A stretch of DNA of 64,000 nucleotides from positions 62,571,441-62,635,440 of the forward strand of contig OY776125.1 of assembly GCA_963675135.1 (NCBI GenBank), in the 5' to 3' direction. The DNA is from Galeopsis tetrahit (taxonomy: Eukaryota; Streptophyta; Magnoliopsida; Lamiales; Lamiaceae). Below are positions 52,552-64,000 of this stretch, piece after piece. The notes beneath the pieces are model-generated. The model did not search any database. It was not told the DNA's origin and saw only the letters and a list, made by a program, of their open reading frames with translations. Numbering within the stretch: position 1 is the first letter of the stretch; each line of letters opens with the position of its first letter. Both the position numbers and the translations under genes were made by a program.

Positions 52552-53917
52552 TTGGGATATGAATCCTTGACACAATGTTCTAATTGATGATTGTATGTTT
52601 TGATGGTCAAAAGCAACTTAAAGTTAGTAATATATGTGGTTCTAAGTCATCTTAACTAAGGCATCTGAAATAAGTTTACTGATCTTAATAAGATATTGAA
52701 AACTGAGTTACTGATCTTATTGTGTTTACTAATCTGATATAAGAGCTGTTAGGAACTAAGCTGATGTTTTGTATTGTATAGACAACTTATCGTATAGGAC
52801 TTAGATGTACTCATCTGTATATAGTTCAGTTGATGTATAGATAGGTTTTATATATGTAAAGTTGTATTTGATTGTATTCAGCATTGTAAAAGTTCAGAAC
52901 AGTAGTTTAGAACACTAGATTAGAAGAAGATCAGAAGACTAATGAAGACTCAGAAGACTACTTCAGAATAAGAAGACTTCAAAGAAGAGTTGAAGAGAAG
53001 CTTAGAAGAATTCTGGAGAAGTATAGAACAGTTTTGTGAACTGTGCTGACTGGCTCAGAACAGTAAAAATCAGAACAGTAAGTTACTGTGCTGAGTTGGT
53101 GAATTTGAAGAATAAGTTTGGATAGCTTATTTAAAGAGTAACTGAAGATATATTTGAAGATATGCTGACTTGGAATAAGAAGGAAGTTACAAAGTCGGTT
53201 ACAGAAAAAAAAAGAAGTTACAAAAACAGTTTTAGAGTTAGTTGAGAGTTAGTTCACAAACTGCTAACTATCATACTAAATTCTATAAACACTGTATGAT
53301 CTCCTACTGCTGAAGACTACTGAACAATTACTGAGCTTAAAGAATTCAAGAGCAAGTCTACAAGCAAGAACTCACAGAGTTAAGGAAATCAAACTAAGGA
53401 GAAGCCACTGAATTGAAGAGAAGAATCAAAGGCTACTCAAAGAGAAGTTTTACTTTTCAGTTTTAAGTTTGTGTTTTGTAAACAAGTGTGCTAGTTACTT
53501 GTGAAATTACTAGTAGATCGAATATACACTTGGGAGTGTAATCGAAAAGATCAAACTCTTAATCTTGGGACTTTAAGCCACAAGAAACCTAAGGAAGAGT
53601 AATAAAACATCACAACTGGGATTGTGAGAGTAGATGTAGACTTATTGGTCGAACCACTATAAAATTCTGTGTTCTTTATTTTCTGTTTGATATTTGTTTA
53701 AACAAGAACAGTAGAATTTACTAAGTAAAGATCTGATTAAAAGTTGAGTATAAAACTAAAACTGGAAGTACTGATCTGACTCAGTAAGAACAGTACAATT
53801 CAGAACACTATTCCGCATTATAAACTCTGATATTTTGAAAGATTTTTGAAAGTCTATTCACCCATCCCCACTAGACTTTCTTAGCTTACTCAATCTTAAC
53901 TCAACTTGGGACCAACA
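52552..53917 (+). repeat. Element D LTR (first bases missing)
   Basis: About 1366 bp, related to but shorter than the C LTR. It starts TTGGGATATGAATCC, so TG of the border is lost, and ends GGGACCAACA. TATAAACA at 53284-53291, a weak version of TATAAATA. Confidence 0.85.
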
Positions 53918-53919
53918 AG

Positions 53920-53931
53920 TGGTATCAGAGC
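53920..53931 (+). other. primer binding site of element D (tRNA-iMet)
   Basis: TGGTATCAGAGC two bases after the LTR. Confidence 0.9.
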
Positions 53932-54078
53932 AGTAGTTCTTTGGATTGCTGTTTCTTGATAACCTTGTAGATCTTGAGGGAAATCTCACTGATCTTGATA
54001 CTATTTCTTGATATTTGTCACTATCTGAATACTTGAAAATTATCTGCTATACTACTGTTCCTATTTGTCTAATCAAAC

Positions 54079-54249
54079 ATGGATGACACTAATGTGAACA
54101 AACTCCCTAAGTTCAAGATCGCAGATTATGACTACTGGAAGCTTAGGATGGAGGCCATCTTTAGCTCAACACATGATCTGATGGTGTCTGTGGTGACTGA
54201 AGGACCAATTGTCACCATGGTGGAAAACACTGCTGTTCTGGATCCTTCT
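54079..54249 (+). pseudogene. gag: gag of element D, 5' piece (split by element E)
   Basis: ATG MDDTNVNKLPKFKIADYDYW through NTAVLDPS, same as C. Cut at 54249 by the LTR of E. The frame continues at 62016 once one CTTCT copy is removed. Confidence 0.92.
54245..54249. repeat. target-site duplication of element E, left copy (CTTCT)
   Basis: CTTCT before TGTTGG; its match at 62011-62015 follows the right LTR. Confidence 0.92.
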
Positions 54250-55489
54250 TGTTGGAACACGCCGGCGAAGGCGGTCCGTCACCAGGATCGTTGTCGGATG
54301 CCAAACGTATAAACAAATAAATAAAACCTACACATGCTTCTAAAACATAGTTTAGATCTGTTACCCTTGAAGATCGAGGCATTGATTCCAATCTGCAGAT
54401 CTTCTAGTCTGTCTCCCAACTTCGCTCGAACACCGGGTGGACGGCGTGCTATCAAACGTGGAGAAGGTGCCTCAATTTCGTCTCCTTGAAACCCTAGCCG
54501 TTTTTCTCTATTTCGTGTGTGCTAGGGTTTCAAAACTATTTTGAGGCTCCTATTTATAATCTCCATAAGTTCATGGGCCAGACTAGGGATCCATTAGAAG
54601 GTATAGGGTTTGGGCTTCTTACAGGCCCAACTACTCTTATGTTCAGCCCAAACATATAATTTGGCCCGAGAACATTAATTCATTCCACTAGAGAATTAAT
54701 GTTGCACTCCCGTCCTATCCCGAACTGAATCAGGGCTTCTATTAGACATTATAATTCCCCGTGTTTAAGATATCGCACGTCCATTAGTTATTAAAGCTTC
54801 TGACTTCTTTAAATAATTAATTTCTATAATTCCTTGAGTAGTACCACTCAACCTTGTTGTCGTACGGATTAAATCCACCTGCAGGGTTTAATACGACAAT
54901 CCTTTATGAGTTTCCTCAAGGGGACATCATCAGCCTGGATGTACAGGACACGGTGCCCTAATGCCAATAAGTAGACATCATGCGAGCGATGCCACTACCC
55001 AAAATACGGAGCGTGAAGAATCTACCAAGATTCTCACCTATGATACATCAAAGTAGTGAACAAGCACCCCACACATCTAAATATCACACTTAGGGTTAAG
55101 AATCATAAAAGTCACCAAGACCTCCAGTTCTTCATAACAGTCAGAACAGAAGAACATGTCTTATCTGTGATCCATTCAATACGCCTCAGCGCACTAGTAT
55201 AAACTAATGGCTAAGACAAACCACTAACAAGTTTATACTACAACTTAAACCAATAGTTTTGTCCATAACTATCTCAGTTGTGAATATTGTTTATATCTTA
55301 CAAGGGACTGACAATGTGATCTTCTATGTGACCACAAACCCACCACATCGTCTACAATGCAAGATAAGCAGACATACAAGTAATCACAAAGAATGCAAAA
55401 ATGTGAAAAACCATTTATTTCAGATAAAAGGAAATCAAATATACGTCACAAAAGCCCACTAAAAGTTTGCTTTACAGTATACACCAATA
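54250..55489 (-). repeat. Element E 3' LTR (left)
   Basis: 1240 bp. Its inner border reads TA in plus coordinates (CCAATA) in place of CA, one point change. TATAAATA on the minus strand at 54551-54558. A 67-codon open frame at 55259-55462, with an identical twin in the other LTR, is not a gene. Confidence 0.92.
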
Positions 55490-55566
55490 ATCTCCCACTT
55501 ATACTAAAGCTTAACTTTTAGTATACACATAAAGACATCAACATTTCTCCCACTTATACTCAAAGT
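55490..55566 (-). other. element E polypurine tract, present twice
   Basis: AAGTGGGAGAT type tract, minus strand, at 55490-55500 next to the LTR, and a second AGTATAAGTGGGAGA at 55545-55560 just after the pol stop. The first is the likely plus-strand primer. Confidence 0.65.
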
Positions 55567-58500
55567 CTAGCTTGTAATACATCGTAAACCAAGACCCTCT
55601 ACATGTTTCTCAAAGACTTTTATTGCCAGCGTCTTTGTGAAAGGATCAGCCAAGTTATCCAACGACGCAATCTTAGCTACAGCCACGTCTCCTCGATTTA
55701 CGATATCTCGTATAATGTGGTACTTTCGCTCTATATGTTTACTTGCTCTGTGGGCTCTAGGTTCTTTCGAGTTTACCACTGCACCTGCGTTATCACAATA
55801 AACAGTGATACACATCGGCATACTCTGAGAAAGAAATTACGCAGCCAGACAGCCTCCTTTGCGGCCTCTGAGGCAGCTACGTACTCGGCTTCCATAGTGG
55901 AGTCCGCGATGCATTTCTACTTCACACTTCTCCAAGATATGGCTGCGCCTCCCAGCATAAACACATAACCCGAGGTTGACTTCCGTTCATCTCGATCAGC
56001 TTGGAAATCTGAATCGGTATAACCCAAAGGAATCAAACTATTTGACTGGTATACTAGCATATAATCTCGAGTCTTTTTCAAGTACTTGAGAATATGCTTA
56101 ACAGCAGTCCAGTGTCCTTGACCAGGGTTAGACTGATATCTTGCTACCATGCCGACTGCATAGCAAATATCAGGCCTCGTACACAGCATCGCATACATAA
56201 GGCTTCCTACAGCCGAAGCATAAGGAACCTTAGCCATCTCCTCTATCTCCTTCTGTGTCTTAGGACACATATCTTTAGATAGAGGGACTCAATATCTGAA
56301 AGGTAGTACACCCTTCTTGGAATTCTGCATGCTAAAACGAGCAATCACAGTATCAATGTAAGACGCTTGAGATAAACACAACATTCTCTTTTTTCGATCA
56401 CGAGTGACCTTAATACCAAGAATGTACGATGCTTCTCCCATATCCTTCATTTGAAACTGTTCTGAAAGCCACACCTTTACGTCTGATAATACTTTCACAT
56501 TGTTGCCAATAAGAAGAATATCATCTACGTATAGTACTAAGAATACCACTACGTCTCTGTCACTCTTCTGGTACACACAACTTTCATTTTGACATTGTTC
56601 AAATCCAAAAGATTTGATCACCTCATCAAAACGAATGTTCCAAGACCTGGAAGCTTGTTTTAGCCCATAAAGAGACTTTTTCAGCTTCCAGACTAGATGC
56701 TCTTGGCCTTTCTTCACAAAACCCCCGGGTTGCTGCATATAGATGTCCTTATCCAAATTTCCATTAAGGAAAGCTGTCTTAACATCCATTTGCCAAATCT
56801 CATAGTTCATGTGATTAGCTATGGATAAGAGAATCCGGATCGATTTTAGCATGGCTACTGGTGATAAGGTCTCGTCATAGTCGATTCCTTCTTTCTGGGT
56901 AAAACCCTTTGCCACCAACCGTGCTTTAAAAGCAGTAATCTGCCCATCAGACCCTCTCTTACGTCTGTAGACCCACTTACACCCAACAGCTTTCTTATCG
57001 TGGGGAAGTTCACTTAGGTCATACACTTCCATAGCATCCATAGATTCAATTTCTGAATCCATGGACTTGTGCCAAGACTCTGCATCTTTGTCTTTGATTG
57101 CCTCTTTGTATGTCCAGGGGTCGTTATCATCATGTTCATCGCTTGGAATCAAGTCAATAGACTCTCCCACGAACATGAAACGATCAGGTTGGCGAACAAC
57201 TCTCCCACTACGACGAGGCAATGTATACAAAGGTTCATCAGAGTCGCCACGTTGTGCAGTCTCTTGTGGTATTTCCTCTTGCACACTCGGTGTGCCATTG
57301 TCTCCTCTCAACTCATTTAGAATGATCTCAGTATTGGACTTATGCTCATTCATATAGTCTTCTTCTAAAAATCGGGCATTGGTACTCACCACCACCCTCT
57401 GATCATTAGGACTATAAAAATAACCACCTCTCGTTCCCTTAGGGTATCCTACAAACAACCGTACTTCAGATCTAGGTGCCAACTTATCAGCTTTCCTTGT
57501 TCAGCACATGTACTGGACAACCCCAAATCCGAATGTGGTTTAGACTAGGCTTTCGCCCAGACCACAATTCAATCGGGGTTTTTGGAACCACTTTAGAAGG
57601 TACATAATTTAGAAGGTACGTTGCTGTTTCCAAGGAATAACCCCAAAAAGAGGTAGGTAATGAAGCATAACTCATCATCGATCTCACCATATCTAATAGA
57701 GTCCTATTCCTTCTCTCAGCCACGCCATTCTGTTGAGGAGTACCAGGCGCGGAGAGCTGGGATCTAATCCCGTTCTCTAATAAGTATTGCCTAAATTCAT
57801 TGCTAAGGTACTCGCCACCACGATCAGAACGCAGTGACTTGTTACTCTTACCATGACGGTTCTCCACTTCTGCCTTAAATTCTTTGAACTTGCCAAAGCA
57901 TTCAGACTTGTGGCGCATCAGGTAGATGTATCCATATCTTGAGTAATCGTCAATTTAAGTGACGAAGTACTCAAAGCCTCCTCTAGCTTGAACAGTCATA
58001 GGCCCACACAAATCAGAGTGAATCAATTCCAACACATCATTAGCCCTATTACCCTTGGCCTTAAAAGGCCTCGAGGTCATCTTGCCTTCCAAACAGGATT
58101 CGCAGACTGAGAATGGTTCCACTTGGAGAGACTCCAAAAACCCACTACTTACTAGTCTTTGAATTCTTCTTAGGTTGACATGACCCAATCTTAGATGCCA
58201 AAGGTATGTTTGATTCAACTTAGAAGGTTCCTTTCTCTTATTTAATGATGATGATGAATGAGCTTCAGTCACAGTATGATATGCACACGTAATAGTATAA
58301 AGATTGTTTTCTAACGTGCCAGAACAGATTAAAGAGTTATTTCTCATAATAACAACATTGTCATTAAAAACAACTGAGCATCCATCCAAAAATAACTTCG
58401 AAACAGAAATTAAATTTCTCCGAAAATTCGGCACGTATAAAACGTTCTTTAATACTAAAACAGAATTAGAAAAACATAAGTGCACGTCTCCCACTGCAAC

Positions 58501-59496
58501 CACTGATACTATCGCAGCATTGCCCAAACTAATAGTAATCTCGCCCTCACTCAGTTCCCTTGTCTGCAGAAACCCCTGCAAGGTGTAACAAACATGGTCA
58601 GTGGCTTCTGTATCTACTACCCAAGAAAAGGCAGAACAAGCCGCAAAACATGTGTCAACAACTAAAGCGAGAGACGTACCAGAGTTGTCCTTTTTCAAAA
58701 GAGGAGAATCAGACTTCCAATGTCCCGTCTTGTTGCACTTGAAACATTTGCCCTTCGGCTTTTTCACGCCACCAGAAGGTGCTAGTTTCTTGCTCCCACT
58801 GCTTTCACCACCACCCTTTTTCTGTAAAGGCTTTTTCTTCTTCTTGCCATTAGACGCAGAAGGTCCAGCCTGAACAGTAACATTGGCTTGTGGTCGTTTA
58901 CCCATGAGACCCTCCACCGCGACCAATTCCGTAAGAAGCTCGGTTAAAGTATAATCCTTCTTACTCATGATCGCGTTTACACGGAAGTTCTCAAAAGACT
59001 TTGGGAGCAAGTGTAGGATCATATCGATCTTGGTGTCATTATCGATTAACCCTCCGAGGACCTCAATCTCATTCAGATATTCCATCATCTTGAGACCGTG
59101 GTCCCTCACGGACGCTCCCTCTGGCATAGAGGTTGACATGATCTTCCTCATAGCCTCAAAGCGGGCAGCCCTATCTTTCTCACCAAAAAGTTCTTTGAGG
59201 CTCAACATCATAGCTGCGGCACTAGACATAGTTTGATGCTGCTGTTGTAAAACATTTGACATCGAGGCCAAAATGTAACAACGAGCCATCTCATCAGCCT
59301 TGTGCCACTTCTTATGAGCCTCCCTTTGCTCTTCAGTAGATTCAGCTCCCAAAGGGGCAGGAGCAGGTGTATCGAGTACAAACTTGTACTCATCAGCAAC
59401 TAGGACAATGTCCAAATTTCTTTTCCAATCCAAGTAATTTTGACCAACAAGCTTATTTTGATTTAAGATAACCATAAGTGGGTTGAATGTCACCAT
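55567..59496 (-). pseudogene. gag-pol: gag-pol of element E (multiple lesions)
   Basis: From ATG 59496 (VTFNPLMVILNQNKLVGQNY; an upstream in-frame ATG at 59610 is less likely). Gag domain, then zinc knuckle CFKCNKTGHWKSDS, where the last cysteine is serine. Protease WVVDTEATDHVC (58589-58622) has DTE for the family DTG/DSG. Integrase HLRLGH, CESCLEGKM, GVAERR. RT DVKTAFLNG and YVDDILLIG. RNase H YTDSDFQADRDERKSTSG, YCDNAGAV and SKHIERKYHIIRD. Lesions: TAA at 57952-57954, a one-base frameshift near 57484-57490, TGA at about 56286-56288, TAG near 55914-55916 and a frameshift near 55830. Two active-site changes plus five breaks make it dead. Confidence 0.92.
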
Positions 59497-60755
59497 AATG
59501 TATCTGAAATAAATAAAATGCAAGAAATGAATCACATAAGTTTGAAGCATAAAACATTGGAAACCTTCAAAACCAATATTCAACACAACCTCCAACAGCC
59601 CAACAAACACATATGCAAGCCACGTTAGGGTGGTCGTTTACACATGTATTCATTGACCAGACATTCAGTCTTTAATCTCAATATCACGTCAACTTATCCT
59701 TATGACGAATGAAATTAACAGTCGAACTTTAACTGGCCATGTGAACTAGAACAGTGACCCCGTTGGGGGGTTATATTAAAATTCACATCTAAGTGATGAC
59801 CACAATTTAACAACAGTTATCTTGAATTATTCTTTACTGATGAACTCATGGATGACACATCCGTTAGGGAAGAATACACACTTCATCTAAAGATTAAAAC
59901 AGTTTTATTAGAAGTCTTAACTAGTAAGCTCGTGAATGTTGCACCCGTTAGGGGAAGACTCCCAAGGTCCCACGAGCAACATACACCTTACTTAAAGACC
60001 AATTGTGGAGGCCTATAAATTAATTAAAATTTAATTATCTCACTTAGTCATTTTAACATGAAGATTATTCATTGGCATAGCAAATTAACAAAAATTAATA
60101 CATGCATGCCATAACAATACAAGATGCGATAAACATAGGCAAAAATAAATAAATGCACATCTATCGCAACCCCTCGAAAACCTATCAAAAACAGCCTATT
60201 ATAAGCTATTACAATGATAAAAACAGTGGCGCGGACGGATGCCTCGCATCGGCCTCTCACGCAATGGAAAAACCTCGAATTCTCATCCACCGACAAAAAC
60301 TGGCAGAAAACTTCATCAAGGCTTTTGAATTAGGCCTCGCCACTCGTCGTCGCGGCATAGCCGTGACTCCTGTAGATCTCGTCGAGACGTTTCTGAAAAG
60401 GTCTTGTGGGCTGAAAACAGACACCCGAGTCAAAAGTTATGGCCAAAACAGTTTTCACCGTCCATGGCCATAACCCGAAAAACTCAGATTACTGTTTTCA
60501 GATCTTCCATCGACACCGCCCGTTCTCACGATCAAAAATTACAATATAAACGAGCAAAACCCTACTACAGTGATCTATGAAATAGTCCTATACTACCCAC
60601 ACTTATTATCTGGTGGGAAAAACGATTACATAACACTAGGGTTGCGATAGAAGAAACAATAAATTAACCAACAGAAACGCATACATACGTGAAACAAAAT
60701 AAACTGAATCATACAATCATACGTTTCAGGCAGAGCCAACAATCCACGAATCCAG
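59497..60755 (-). other. element E leader between primer site and gag
   Basis: About 1.26 kb with no convincing gene. Two imperfect repeats of a CCGTTAGGG-containing segment (about 59855-59890 and 59945-59985). A G+C-richer part at about 60215-60480 has open frames on both strands that I do not recognise. TTTATTTCAG just upstream of the gag ATG looks like a splice acceptor. Confidence 0.5.
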
Positions 60756-60767
60756 GCTCTGATACCA
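60756..60767 (-). other. primer binding site of element E (tRNA-iMet)
   Basis: TGGTATCAGAGC on the minus strand, two bases after the 5' LTR. Confidence 0.9.
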
Positions 60768-60769
60768 AT

Positions 60770-62010
60770 TGCTGGAACACGCCGGCGAAGGCGGTCCGTC
60801 ACCAGGATCGTTGTCGCATGCCAAACATATAAACAAATAAATAAAACCTAAACATGCTTCTAAAACATAGTTTAGATCTGTTACCCTTGAAGATCGAGGC
60901 GTTGATTCCAATCCGCAGATCTTCTAGTCTGTCTCCCAACTTCGCTCGAACACCGGGTGGACGGCGTGCTATCAAACGTGGAGAAGGTGCCTCAATTTCG
61001 TCTCCTTGAAACCCTAGCCATTTTTCTCTATTTCGTGTGTGCTAGGGTTTCAAAACTATTTTGAGGCTCCTATTTATAATCTCCATAAGTTCATGGGCCA
61101 GACTAGGGATCCATTAGAAGGTATAGGGTTTGGGCTTCTTACAGGCCCAACTACTCTAATGTTCAGCCCAGAACATATAATTTGGCCCTAGAACATTAAT
61201 TCATTCCACTAGAGAATTAATGTTGCACTCCCGTCCTATCCCGAACTGAATCAGGGCTTCTATTAGACATTATAATTCCCCGTGTTTAAGATATCGCACG
61301 TCCATTAATTATTAAAGCTTCTGACTTCTTTAAATAATTAATTTCTATAATACCTTGAGTAGTACCACTCAACCTTGTTGTCGTACGGATTAAATCCACC
61401 TGCAGGGTTTAATACGACAATCCTTTATGAGTTTCCTCAAGGGGACATCATCAGCCTGGATGTACAGGACACGGTGCCCTAATGCCAATAAGTAGACATC
61501 ATGCGAGCGATGCCACTACCCAAAATACGGAGCGTGAAGAATCTACCAAGATTCTCACCTATAATACATCAAAGTAGTGAACAAGCACCCCACACATCTA
61601 AATATCACACTTAGGGTTAAGAATCATAAAAGTCACCAAGACCTCCAGTTCTTCATAACAGTCAGAACAGAAGAACATGTCTTATCTGTGATCCATTCAA
61701 TACGCCTCAGCGCACTAGTATAAACTAATGGCTAAGACAAACCACTAACAAGTTTATACTACAACTTAAACCAATAGTTTTGTCCATAACTATCTCAGTT
61801 GTGAATATTGTTTATATCTTACAAGGGACTGACAATGTGATCTTCTATGTGACTACAAACCCACCACATCGTCTACAATGCAAGATAAGCAGACATACAA
61901 GTAATCACAAAGAATGCAAAAATGTGAAAAACCATTTATTTCAGATAAAAGGAAATCAAATATACGTCACAAAAGCCCACTAAAAGTTTGCTTTACAGTA
62001 TACACCAACA
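60770..62010 (-). repeat. Element E 5' LTR (right)
   Basis: 1241 bp. Its inner border reads TGCTGG where the other LTR has TGTTGG. TATAAATA on the minus strand at 61071-61078. Confidence 0.92.
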
Positions 62011-62015
62011 CTTCT
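62011..62015. repeat. target-site duplication of element E, right copy (CTTCT)
   Basis: Matches 54245-54249. Confidence 0.92.
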
Positions 62016-64000
62016 AAACCAGTTGGAGCACTGGTCCCTAAACCAAGGTCAGAACTGACTTCTGAAGAAATGCGACAAAACAATTTGGATAGTCTTGCTA
62101 AGAATTATATTTTACACACCTTGCCAAATGAGTATCTTGGCAAAGTTTTAAAATGTAAGACTGCAAAGCAAATGTGGGACAAATTGGCTATTCTTTGTGA
62201 AGGTACTACACTGATCAAAGAAAGCAAATTATCCACAGCTGTCCAAAGGTTTGAAACATTTAAGATGAAGCCAGGAGAAACAATTGATGAATTGGATACT
62301 CGATTTACAAAGATTATGAATGATCTTGATGTGTTAGGAAAAACTTATACTGAAAGAGAAGTTAACCTGAGAATCTTGAAAGCTTTGGATGAAAGGTGGA
62401 AAATGGTCAAGATGATCATTAAAACCACACAAGACATTGATTCCTGGCCAGCAGAAACTATGTTCCAGACACTTAAGGCACATGAGTTTGAGTTAGATGA
62501 AAAAGATCCTATTACTGTGAATCATAAGGATAAGGAGGCCTCTAAGGACATAGCTCTTAAAGCCTCTACCTCTAAGGGGTCTAGATCATCTAAGTCTAAG
62601 GCCTCAAGCATAAAAGATGAACTAGATAGTTCTGATCTTAGTCTGAAAGATCAGATGAGCCTTATGATCAAAAGATTTGATAAACTAAATAAGAGGTATG
62701 GTAGATACAAGAGATTCTATAAGGAAACCAAGGGTTCTAGTAACAGGGACTCTTCTGGGAACAGAAGGGATCAAAACTCTTCTGAAAGAAGGGATGAGAT
62801 CTCTAATGAGAACAGGAGAGATAGGAACTCATCTGATAAGAGGGATAGAAAGTATTCTGATAAGAAAGATAGGAACTCAATTGACAAGCATGACAGGAAC
62901 CGAAATCATTCTCCTCCTAAGAGATCTTCTAACAATCCTGTTTGCTATAATTGTGATAAGCCAGGTCATTATGCTTATGAATGTCCTGATCTGAGTTCTG
63001 AAGATCGAGAAGAAAGGAAAGCCAGAAGAGATCGAAAATATGCCAAGGGTAAGAAGGCAATGATGGCATACAATGAATCTGGTTCGGAATCAGAAGAGTT
63101 GCCATCGTCTTCATCTGAATACCCCTCTAGAAATGAAAATGAAGCCTTCATAGCAGATGATGGACTGGTAATGATGGCCAAAATAAATGATGAGGTATCA
63201 TCTGCTAACTCTTTTCAATCTTGCAAAAATTCTGACACTGATCTATGTGACACTGCTGATAGTAGTGTAGGAAGTAGTCTTCATCATTCCCAAGGAGTGA
63301 CTGAAGAAGACCTTTTACAAGCTAACAAAGCATTCATTGAAATCAGTGATGAGAATATATCTTTAAAACAAGAAATCATTAATCTGAAAGAAGCTCAGTT
63401 GAAAGTGGATCCTAATGTAGTTTCTCAAAATGCACGACTATCAGAAGAGTTGTCTCAACTCTAAGAAAAGTATGCATCCATTGATAAACTATATCAGGGT
63501 ATGCTTAAAACCCAAGCCAAAGAGACTAATGAATTCAATGATTTAAAGATTAAATGTGAAAAACTTGAAGAGCGCAATAGATTCTTAGAATCTGAAGTAG
63601 TGAGCATAGATCGAAAGCTATCTGGGATGATTAACTCTACCAAGATTAATCAAACAATCTCAGACAGATATAGAGCTCCAAATGATAAAAGTGGAATAGG
63701 TACTGATCTGCCTAGTTCCTCTACTTCAGGCTTTAAGAACACTAATGGAGCTAGTTCAAGTTCTTTGCAACTAGATAAAGGAAAAGAACCTATGACTTAT
63801 GATAATGATCCAAAACCTAAAGTACAGTCTAAATACATCCCTCCTACTACCAAGAATGGTAAAATGAAGAATGTATTAAGAACAGTACAGTCAAGACCAT
63901 ACCAGAAGAGTTATACTCCTCTGACCAGAACAGATCAGTCCTGGTATCAGAAGAGACAAACTCAGAACAGTAGGTCAAGACAAGCACAGGCAAGTTGGGA
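62016..64000 (+). pseudogene. gag: gag of element D, main part (one nonsense codon, runs off window)
   Basis: Continues DPS with KPVGALVPKPRSEL. Open to a TAA at 63462-63464 in the coiled-coil part (LSEELSQL), then further gag sequence to the window end at QASW. Has the basic RS/RD-rich stretch, the zinc knuckle CYNCDKPGHYAYEC (about 62941-62985), the acidic linker and the coiled coil that C has lost. Apart from the split and this stop the frame is sound. Confidence 0.9.

Larger units (their letters stand above)
54250..62010 (-). mobile_element. Element E: Ty1/copia of a non-SIRE lineage, nested in D gag
   Basis: 7761 bp, minus strand: 5' LTR 60770-62010, primer site, 1.26-kb leader, gag-pol 55567-59496, polypurine tract, 3' LTR 54250-55489. 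Flanked by CTTCT. LTRs differ at about 15 places by eye. Gag-pol has several lesions. There is no ORF3. Gag and pol are one continuous reading design with a short gag, unlike the SIRE elements. The lineage is not assigned. Confidence 0.93.
52069..64000 (+). mobile_element. Element D: SIRE-type copia related to C, 5' truncated, runs off window
   Basis: ORF3 fragment 52069-52549, LTR 52552-53917, primer site, gag split by insertion E and continuing to the window end. An ORF3 piece to the left of a 5' LTR means the locus once had a tandem LTR-internal-LTR arrangement, as seen in A, or a chance junction. The end of ORF3, polypurine tract and first bases of the LTR are deleted. No left target-site copy can be defined. 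Confidence 0.82.

Noticed and set aside
55259..55462. 67-codon ORF, with an identical one at 61780-61983
   Set aside because: Both are the same site in the two LTRs of element E, antisense to the element; no protein family features.
60153..60473. 106-codon plus-strand ORF in the element E leader
   Set aside because: Antisense to the element, low-complexity end and no recognised family; the opposite strand is open there as well.
1..64000. tRNA or rRNA genes, CRISPR arrays, operons
   Set aside because: None seen. The TGGTATCAGAGC sites are retroelement primer sites, not tRNA genes, and the short palindrome arrays have neither constant repeats nor regular spacers.

Overview
The window is nuclear DNA of a flowering plant, most likely a dicot; the species cannot be named from the sequence. 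It is almost entirely nested and broken LTR retrotransposons. The only host-gene trace I recognise is one exon resembling the first exon of COP9 signalosome subunit 1 (CSN1/FUS6), stranded at 2784-2976 between gypsy fragments.

Layout. 1-4883 holds pieces of an Athila/Tat-like Ty3/gypsy element on the minus strand: pol 228-2688, gag 3897-4260 and an LTR piece 4262-4883. A second Athila-like element on the plus strand (LTR from about 4926, gag from 6762, protease to 36425, integrase tail to 36722, 3' region to about 52068) is the backbone into which most other elements inserted. It has no reverse transcriptase. Its insertions are: (A) 6839-23421, minus strand, a SIRE/Maximus-type Ty1/copia composite with three LTRs flanked by AACTT; (B) 23726 to about 34510, plus strand, SIRE-type, 3' end lost; (C) 37472-51200, plus strand, SIRE-type, flanked by CGGTT, its left border changed by a 1.05-kb tandem duplication; (D) 52069 to beyond 64000, plus strand, related to C. 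D is interrupted by (E) 54250-62010, minus strand, a smaller copia of another lineage, flanked by CTTCT.

SIRE-type elements A, B and C share one plan: LTR, tRNA-iMet primer site, long gag with a zinc knuckle, pol (protease, integrase, reverse transcriptase, RNase H), a 0.9-1.8 kb spacer, a large third ORF, polypurine tract, LTR. A is the least damaged: gag (800 aa) and ORF3 (1224 aa) are open and pol has one frameshift. ORF3 sits in the place often called envelope-like, but I see no signal peptide or membrane segment. It has conserved blocks, a charged coiled-coil part and a basic patch, and in all three families it follows a leader resembling a plant 5' UTR. A purine tract like the 3' polypurine tract recurs 150-200 bp after pol in all three families, and another lies inside ORF3.

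By-eye LTR differences (A about 2 in 1429, C about 14 in 1549, E about 15 in 1241) make A the youngest insertion.
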